This document shows positions 59,421-64,000 of a stretch of DNA of 64,000 nt, in pieces (the first letter of the stretch is position 1; the number at the start of each line of letters is the position of its first letter). The translations under genes were made by a program, and so were the position numbers. Below the pieces are notes generated by a model. The model was given only the letters and a program-made list of their open reading frames with translations. It was not told the origin of the DNA and did not search any database. Location of the stretch: the NCBI RefSeq assembly GCF_048388525.1, contig NZ_DBGCTQ010000092.1, positions 1 through 64,000 of the forward strand, read 5' to 3'. This stretch comes from BQOK01 sp048388525. Its GTDB lineage: Bacteria > Bacillota > Clostridia > Oscillospirales > Ruminococcaceae.

Positions 59421-59854
59421 TGTTACTGCCGAAACGCGTTAAGTACCGCCGCGTACAGCGTGGCCGCATGAAGGGCAAAGCCATGCGCGGCAACACCGTG
59501 AACCAGGGCCAGTACGGCCTGGTGGCGCTGGAGCCCGGCTGGATTGATTCCCGCCAGATCGAGGCCGCCCGTATCGCCATGACCCGTTACATCAAGCGTG
59601 GCGGTAAGGTTTGGATCAAGATCTTCCCCGACAAGCCCGTGACCGAGAAGCCCGCCGAGACCCGCATGGGTTCCGGTAAAGGCAGCCCGGAGTACTGGGT
59701 GGCTGTGGTCAAGCCCGGCCGTGTGCTGTTCGAGCTGGCCGACGTGGATGAAACCACTGCCCGCGAGGCCCTGCGCCTGGCCATGCACAAGCTGCCGGTC
59801 AAGTGCAAGTTCGCCAAGCGCGAAGACGAAGTGAAGGAGGGTGGCGACGCATGA
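59420..59854 (+). CDS. rplP: 50S ribosomal protein L16
   Basis: 144 residues. LLPKRVKYRRVQRGRMKGKA, GKVWIKIFPDKPVTEKPAET and RMGSGKGSPEYWVAVVKPG. Start and stop both overlap neighbours. Confidence 0.99.
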   Translation: MLLPKRVKYRRVQRGRMKGKAMRGNTVNQGQYGLVALEPGWIDSRQIEAARIAMTRYIKRGGKVWIKIFPDKPVTEKPAETRMGSGKGSPEYWVAVVKPGRVLFELADVDETTAREALRLAMHKLPVKCKFAKREDEVKEGGDA

Positions 59855-60042
59855 AAGCTGCCGATCTGCGCGAAATGAGCGCAAAAGAGCTGAACGAAAA
59901 GCTGGTCGAGCTGAAGCAGGAGCTGTTCAACCTTCGCTTCCAGCACGCCATCAACCAACTGGACAACCCCGGCCGCATTGCAACGGTGAAGAAAGACATC
60001 GCCCGCGTGATGACCGTGCTGGCCCAGAACGAGAAAGCGTAA
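59851..60042 (+). CDS. rpmC: 50S ribosomal protein L29
   Basis: 63 residues from ATG 59851, which overlaps the rplP stop (ATGA). KAADLREMSAKELNEKLVEL and ELFNLRFQHAINQLDNPGRI are the family pattern. Confidence 0.98.
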   Translation: MKAADLREMSAKELNEKLVELKQELFNLRFQHAINQLDNPGRIATVKKDIARVMTVLAQNEKA

Positions 60043-60055
60043 GGGAGGGTAAACG

Positions 60056-60310
60056 ATGGAACGCAATTTGAGAAAGACCCGTGTGGGCACCGTTGTGTCC
60101 GACAAGATGGATAAGACCGTCGTCGTTGCCGTGAAGGACAGCGTGCAGCACCCCCTCTACAAGAAGATCCTGAAGCGCACTGTGAAGTTCAAGGCCCACG
60201 ACGAAAACAACGAGTGCGGCACTGGCGACCGTGTGAAGATCATGGAGACCCGCCCCCTGTCCAAGGATAAGCGCTGGCGCGTGGTCGAAATTCTGGAAAA
60301 GGCGAAATAA
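60056..60310 (+). CDS. rpsQ: 30S ribosomal protein S17
   Basis: 84 residues. RKTRVGTVVSDKMDKTVVVA and TRPLSKDKRWRVVEILEKAK. Confidence 0.99.
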   Translation: MERNLRKTRVGTVVSDKMDKTVVVAVKDSVQHPLYKKILKRTVKFKAHDENNECGTGDRVKIMETRPLSKDKRWRVVEILEKAK

Positions 60311-60340
60311 CGCCTGTTACTTTGAAAGGAGGATCTGGCA

Positions 60341-60709
60341 ATGGTTCAGATGCAAACTTATCTCAAAGTAGCCGACAACACCGGTGCCAAGGAGTTAATG
60401 TGCATTCGTGTGCTGGGCGGTTCGCGCAAGAGATATGCGAACATCGGCGACGTTGTGGTGGCTTCCGTTAAAAAGGCGGCCCCCGGCGGTACCGTGAAAA
60501 AAGGCGACGTGGTCAAGGCTGTGATCGTTCGCAGCAAGCATGGCCTGCGCCGTGAGGACGGCAGCTACATCCGGTTCGACGAGAACGCGGCGGTGCTGAT
60601 CCGTGAAGACAAGAACCCGAGAGGCACCCGTATCTTTGGACCCGTGGCCCGCGAACTGCGCGAGAACGGTTACCTGAAGATCTTGAGCCTGGCTCCGGAA
60701 TCGCTGTAA
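60341..60709 (+). CDS. rplN: 50S ribosomal protein L14
   Basis: 122 residues. MVQMQTYLKVADNTGAKELM, KKGDVVKAVIVRSKHGLRRE and RIFGPVARELRENGYLKILS. Usual boundary start of the spc part of the operon; no internal promoter is evident in the short gap. Confidence 0.99.
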   Translation: MVQMQTYLKVADNTGAKELMCIRVLGGSRKRYANIGDVVVASVKKAAPGGTVKKGDVVKAVIVRSKHGLRREDGSYIRFDENAAVLIREDKNPRGTRIFGPVARELRENGYLKILSLAPESL

Positions 60710-60722
60710 GGAGGTTTTAAGA

Positions 60723-61037
60723 ATGAACAATCTTCATGTTAAAACCGGCGACAACGTTATGATCATCAGCGGCAAGGACAAGGGCAAGACCGGTAAGGTG
60801 TTGGCTGTGAGCCCCAAAGAGGGCAAGGTCATCATCGAGGGTCTGAACATGGTCACCAAGCACGTGAAACCCCGCCGTCAGGGCGAACAGGGCGGTATCG
60901 TGAAGGCCGAGGGTGCGATCTACGCCTGCAAAGTTATGCCGGTTTGCCCCAAGTGCGGCAAGGCCACCCGCGTGGCCCACACCGTGAAGGAAGGCAAAAA
61001 TGTGCGCGTGTGCCGCAAATGCGGCGCCGAGCTGTGA
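60723..61037 (+). CDS. rplX: 50S ribosomal protein L24
   Basis: 104 residues. KOW motif in GDNVMIISGKDKGKTGKVLA, and a C-terminal CPKCGKATRV...CRKCG zinc-ribbon pair. Confidence 0.98.
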   Translation: MNNLHVKTGDNVMIISGKDKGKTGKVLAVSPKEGKVIIEGLNMVTKHVKPRRQGEQGGIVKAEGAIYACKVMPVCPKCGKATRVAHTVKEGKNVRVCRKCGAEL

Positions 61038-61054
61038 AGGAGGGAAACAACACA

Positions 61055-61594
61055 ATGGCACGTTTGAAAGAAAAGTATGTCAGCGAGGTTGCTCCCGCCC
61101 TCATGAGCAAGTTTGGCTACAAGAGCGTTATGCAGATCCCCAAGCTCGATAAGGTTATCGTGAACGTGGGCTGCGGCGAAGCCAAGGACAACCAGAAAAT
61201 GATCGAGGCCATTCTGGGCGACATTGCCCAGGTCACCGGCCAGAAGCCCATCGTGTGCAAGGCCAAAAAGAGCGTGGCGAACTTCAAGCTGCGCGAGGGC
61301 ATGCCCGTGGGCGTGAAGGTCACCCTGCGCGGCGAGCGCATGTACGAGTTCGTGGACCGGCTGTTCAGCGTGGCCCTGCCCCGCGTGCGCGACTTCCGCG
61401 GAATCAACGGCAACTCCTTCGATGGCCGCGGCAACTACGCCCTGGGCATCAAAGAGCAGCTGATCTTCCCGGAGATCGACTACGACAAGATCGACGCCGT
61501 GCGCGGTATGGACATCGCTTTTGTGACCACCGCCAAAACCGACGAAGAGGCCAAGGCCCTGCTTGCGGCCATGGGCGCTCCGTTCGCTAACTAA
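61055..61594 (+). CDS. rplE: 50S ribosomal protein L5
   Basis: 179 residues. FGYKSVMQIPKLDKVIVNVG, KPIVCKAKKSVANFKLREGM and PRVRDFRGINGNSFDGRGNY. ATG 61055 has AAGGAGGG upstream; the longer in-frame extension overlaps rplX and is not used. Confidence 0.99.
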   Translation: MARLKEKYVSEVAPALMSKFGYKSVMQIPKLDKVIVNVGCGEAKDNQKMIEAILGDIAQVTGQKPIVCKAKKSVANFKLREGMPVGVKVTLRGERMYEFVDRLFSVALPRVRDFRGINGNSFDGRGNYALGIKEQLIFPEIDYDKIDAVRGMDIAFVTTAKTDEEAKALLAAMGAPFAN

Positions 61595-61608
61595 GGGAGG
61601 GTACGACT

Positions 61609-61794
61609 TTGGCAAAGACTTCTATGAAGATCAAGCAGCAGCAGGAGCCCAAGTTCTCTACCCGCGGCTACAACCGCTGCAAGATCTGCGGCCGCCCCCA
61701 CGCCTACCTGCGCAAGTACGGTGTATGCCGTATCTGCTTCCGTGAACTGGCCTATAAGGGCGAGATCCCCGGCGTGAAGAAGGCATCCTGGTAA
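61609..61794 (+). CDS. rpsZ: 30S ribosomal protein S14 type Z
   Basis: 61 residues with a TTG start at 61609; GGGAGG (61595-61600) lies 8 nt ahead. Zinc-binding C+ form: CKICGRPHAYLRKYGVCRIC. The short zinc form is typical of Gram-positive bacteria. Confidence 0.97.
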   Translation: MAKTSMKIKQQQEPKFSTRGYNRCKICGRPHAYLRKYGVCRICFRELAYKGEIPGVKKASW

Positions 61795-61837
61795 ACCGCA
61801 GAACAACAACGAAGAACCTTAAAAGGAGGTTAGTGGC

Positions 61838-62236
61838 ATGCAAATCACCGATCCTATCGCGGACCTGCTCACCCGCATCCGCAATGCCAGCACTGCCAAA
61901 CACCCTTCTGTAGACGTTCCCGCTTCCAACCTGAAGAAGGCGGTTTGCCAGATCCTGGTTGACGAGGGCTACATCAAGAGTGTGCAGTCGATCGAAGACA
62001 ACAAGCAGGGCACCCTGCGCCTGACCCTGAAATATCAGGAGAACGGCGCGCCGGTCCTGGCCGGCCTGCGGCGCGTTTCCAAGCCCGGCCTGCGCATCTA
62101 CACCAACTGCGAAGACATGCCCAAGGTCATGAAGGGCCTGGGCACCGCGATCATTTCCACCTCGCAGGGCGTTATGACCGACAAAGCCGCCAGGGCCGCC
62201 CACGTGGGTGGCGAAGTGCTCGCCTTTGTGTGGTAA
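61838..62236 (+). CDS. rpsH: 30S ribosomal protein S8
   Basis: 132 residues. ITDPIADLLTRIRNASTAKH and the C-terminal ISTSQGVMTDKAARAAHVGG. S8 autoregulates the spc operon in enteric bacteria; no obvious site is seen here. Confidence 0.99.
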   Translation: MQITDPIADLLTRIRNASTAKHPSVDVPASNLKKAVCQILVDEGYIKSVQSIEDNKQGTLRLTLKYQENGAPVLAGLRRVSKPGLRIYTNCEDMPKVMKGLGTAIISTSQGVMTDKAARAAHVGGEVLAFVW

Positions 62237-62254
62237 GAAAGGGGCAAAAAGACA

Positions 62255-62797
62255 ATGTCGAGAATTGGAAGAAAACCCATCGTCATTCCTGCGGGCGTCG
62301 AAGTTACCATAAAGGATAACGTCGTGACCGTGAAGGGCCCCAAGGGCACCCTGAATTCCAAGATCCACCCCATGATGATCGTGAAGATCGAGGGTGGTGA
62401 AGTGCTGGTGACCCGCCCCAATGACGAGAAAGAGGCCCGCAGCCTGCACGGCCTGACCCGCACCAACATCAGCAATATGGTGGAGGGCGTTGTAAACGGC
62501 TTTGAGAAAAAGCTGGAAGTGCAGGGCGTGGGCTACCGTGTGGCCAAGCAGGGCAAGAGCCTGGTGATGAACCTGGGCTTTTCCCACCAGGTGATCGTGG
62601 AGGAGACCGACGAGATCAAGATCGAAGCTCCCGACGCCAACACCATCATCATCAAGGGCATCGACAAGCAGAAGGTCGGCCAGTTCGCGGCTGAAGTCCG
62701 CGAGAAGCGCCCCCCCGAACCCTACAAGGGCAAGGGCATCCGCTATGCTGGTGAGCACATCATCCGCAAAGAGGGCAAGGCCGGCAAAGGCAAATAA
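62255..62797 (+). CDS. rplF: 50S ribosomal protein L6
   Basis: 180 residues. SRIGRKPIVIPAGVEVTIKD and the C-terminal EPYKGKGIRYAGEHIIRKEG. Confidence 0.99.
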   Translation: MSRIGRKPIVIPAGVEVTIKDNVVTVKGPKGTLNSKIHPMMIVKIEGGEVLVTRPNDEKEARSLHGLTRTNISNMVEGVVNGFEKKLEVQGVGYRVAKQGKSLVMNLGFSHQVIVEETDEIKIEAPDANTIIIKGIDKQKVGQFAAEVREKRPPEPYKGKGIRYAGEHIIRKEGKAGKGK

Positions 62798-62815
62798 GGT
62801 AAGGAGTGAAAGACA

Positions 62816-63175
62816 ATGGTCAATAAACCTGACAAGAACGAAGCCCGGCTTCGTCGTCATCGCCGTGTGCGCGGCAAGATCAGCGGCACCGCTGAGCGCC
62901 CCCGCCTGGACGTGTTCCGCTCCTCCAAGCATATCTATGCCCAGATCATTGATGATGTGGCCGGCGTGACCTTGGTCAGCGCCTCCAGCATGGAAAAAGG
63001 CTTTGAGGGCTTTGGCGGCAACATTGAGGCTGCCGGCAAGGTGGGCAAAATGATTGCCGAGAAGGCCCTGGAGAAGGGCATCAAGACGGTCGTATTCGAC
63101 CGCGGTGGCTTTGTTTATCACGGCCGCGTGAAAGCTTTGGCCGAGGGCGCCCGCGAGGGCGGCCTGGAGCTGTAA
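62816..63175 (+). CDS. rplR: 50S ribosomal protein L18
   Basis: 119 residues. RLRRHRRVRGKISGTAERPR and VVFDRGGFVYHGRVKALAEG. L18 carries 5S rRNA with L5. Confidence 0.99.
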   Translation: MVNKPDKNEARLRRHRRVRGKISGTAERPRLDVFRSSKHIYAQIIDDVAGVTLVSASSMEKGFEGFGGNIEAAGKVGKMIAEKALEKGIKTVVFDRGGFVYHGRVKALAEGAREGGLEL

Positions 63176-63189
63176 GGAGGAGGATACAC

Positions 63190-63693
63190 ATGGAAAGAAG
63201 AAATCGTGAAGTGGACGACGGCATGATCGAGAAGGTCGTCGCCATCAACCGCGTATCCAAAACCGTTAAGGGCGGCCGCGTGATGAAGTTCAGCGCTCTG
63301 GTTGTCGTGGGTGACGGCAAGGGCACCATCGGTTTTGGCATGGGCAAGGCGGGCGAGGTTCCCGAGGCGATCCGCAAGGGCATCGAGAACGCCAAAAAGA
63401 ACATGCACAAGATCGCCATGCGGGGCACCACCATTCCCCACGAGATTGTGGGCGAGTTCGGGGCAGGCCGCATTCTGATGCGCCCCGCGGCCCCCGGTAC
63501 CGGCGTGATCGCCGGCGGCCCCGTGCGTGCGGTGCTGGAAGCCGCCGGCATTAAGGACATCCGTACCAAGTGCCTGCGCTCCAACAACCCCTGCAACGTG
63601 GTAACCGCCACCGTGAACGGCCTGTGCAGCCTGGTCAGCGCCGAGGAAGTGGCTGCCAAGCGCGGCAAGACCGTGAAGGAAATCTTAGGTTAA
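63190..63693 (+). CDS. rpsE: 30S ribosomal protein S5
   Basis: 167 residues. VVAINRVSKTVKGGRVMKFS, GFGMGKAGEVPEAIRKGIEN and LEAAGIKDIRTKCLRSNNPC. Confidence 0.99.
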   Translation: MERRNREVDDGMIEKVVAINRVSKTVKGGRVMKFSALVVVGDGKGTIGFGMGKAGEVPEAIRKGIENAKKNMHKIAMRGTTIPHEIVGEFGAGRILMRPAAPGTGVIAGGPVRAVLEAAGIKDIRTKCLRSNNPCNVVTATVNGLCSLVSAEEVAAKRGKTVKEILG

Positions 63694-63707
63694 GGAGGTA
63701 GCTGATC

Positions 63708-64000
63708 ATGGCAGAAACCGAAAAGAAGGTCGCGGCCGCCGAGGCTGCCACCGAGGAAAAGGCTGCGGCTAAAAAGCCCGCCGCCAAAAAGCCCGCCGCT
63801 AAAAAGGCGGCGGACGGCGAAAAGGCTGCTGCGAAGAAGCCCGCCGCCAAAAAGCCTGCGGCTAAAAAGGCCGAAGGCGAGGCCGCTCCCAAAAAGAGCG
63901 CGGCCAAAAAGGCCGAGGGCGAAGCTGCCCCCAAGAAGGCCGCCGCTCCCAAGGCGAAGGCCGAGGGCGTTTTGACCATTAAACTGGTCAAGAGCCTGTC
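63708..64000 (+). CDS. rpmD: 50S ribosomal protein L30 with long Lys/Ala/Pro-rich N-terminal extension (3' end outside window)
   Basis: ATG 63708 has GGAGG upstream. The first 87 residues are a low-complexity, histone H1-like stretch of repeated AKKPAAKK, AAKKAEGEAAPKK and similar units. Residue 88 onward reads VLTIKLVKSL, the opening strand of L30 (usually MAKLKITLVKS). L30 is normally about 60 residues, so this form would more than double it. The gene lies where rpmD is expected, right after rpsE. The frame is open to the window edge. The extension could bind rRNA, DNA or polyanions. Confidence 0.88.
   Translation, partial: MAETEKKVAAAEAATEEKAAAKKPAAKKPAAKKAADGEKAAAKKPAAKKPAAKKAEGEAAPKKSAAKKAEGEAAPKKAAAPKAKAEGVLTIKLVKSL

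Noticed and set aside
1..64000. CRISPR array
   Set aside because: No regularly spaced repeat units were seen anywhere in the window.

Overview
The window looks like the chromosome of a high-GC Gram-positive Clostridia, most likely an Oscillospirales (Ruminococcaceae-like) gut commensal. The grounds are: strong GGAGG ribosome-binding sites with occasional GTG/TTG starts, consensus TTGACA-N17-TATAAT promoters, lipoprotein-anchored ABC solute-binding proteins, RqcH, DUF1836 and DUF1858 proteins, a zinc-type S14, and several carbohydrate-utilisation loci. The genus assignment is inference.

Layout. 1-1031: 3' part of a P-type-ATPase-like membrane protein that lacks the canonical phosphorylation motif. 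1323-5831: EF-G paralogue, greA, lysS. About 5832-11640: AT-rich scar full of small genes and gene fragments (condensation-family N-terminus, integrase C-terminus joined to a serine-hydrolase N-terminus, VOC C-terminus), mixed with intact accessory genes (Cys-rich microprotein, DUF1905-nitroreductase, DUF3788, XRE/effector-binding regulator). 11733-22919: alpha-glucoside locus with divergent LacI control: GH65 phosphorylase and GH125-like glycosidase on the minus strand; LacI, solute-binding protein, two permeases, GH31 and beta-phosphoglucomutase on the plus strand. 23010-26053: ruvX, a fluoride-type CLC gene, DUF1836 protein and a membrane protein. 26235-30679: Bce-type two-component system and peptide-sensing/detoxifying ABC transporter. 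30779-42346: second glycan locus (YesN/YesM two-component system, LplB/YtcP-type permeases, solute-binding protein, DUF4091/GH123-like protein, Gfo/Idh/MocA oxidoreductase, GH31). 42624-46017: AT-rich insertion holding one large SF1 helicase-PLD-zinc-ribbon protein (Mokosh type II-like candidate defence gene) beside tRNA-Leu(CAA). 46328-54587: SigH-like sigma factor, a tRNA-like element in front of a zinc-ribbon gene, a large membrane protein, DUF1858-TrmK-Nif3 cluster, PH-domain protein, RqcH, and a zinc-ribbon/proline-rich membrane protein. 54729-64000: the S10-spc ribosomal protein operon from its promoter and long structured leader through rpsJ ... rpsE into rpmD, which the window end cuts.

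How the genes work together. In the first sugar locus a LacI-type regulator appears to control both divergent transcripts. The imported oligosaccharide can be trimmed by GH31 and GH125-like enzymes or split by GH65 phosphorolysis, and the beta-glucose 1-phosphate enters glycolysis through PgmB. Neither sugar ABC transporter has its own ATPase here, so a shared MsmK-type ATPase elsewhere is expected. The most unusual items are the helicase-PLD-zinc-ribbon gene, the lysine/alanine-rich extension on ribosomal protein L30, the structured S10 leader, the tRNA-like leader element, the degenerate P-type ATPase, and the gene-fragment scar with its 42-bp repeats.
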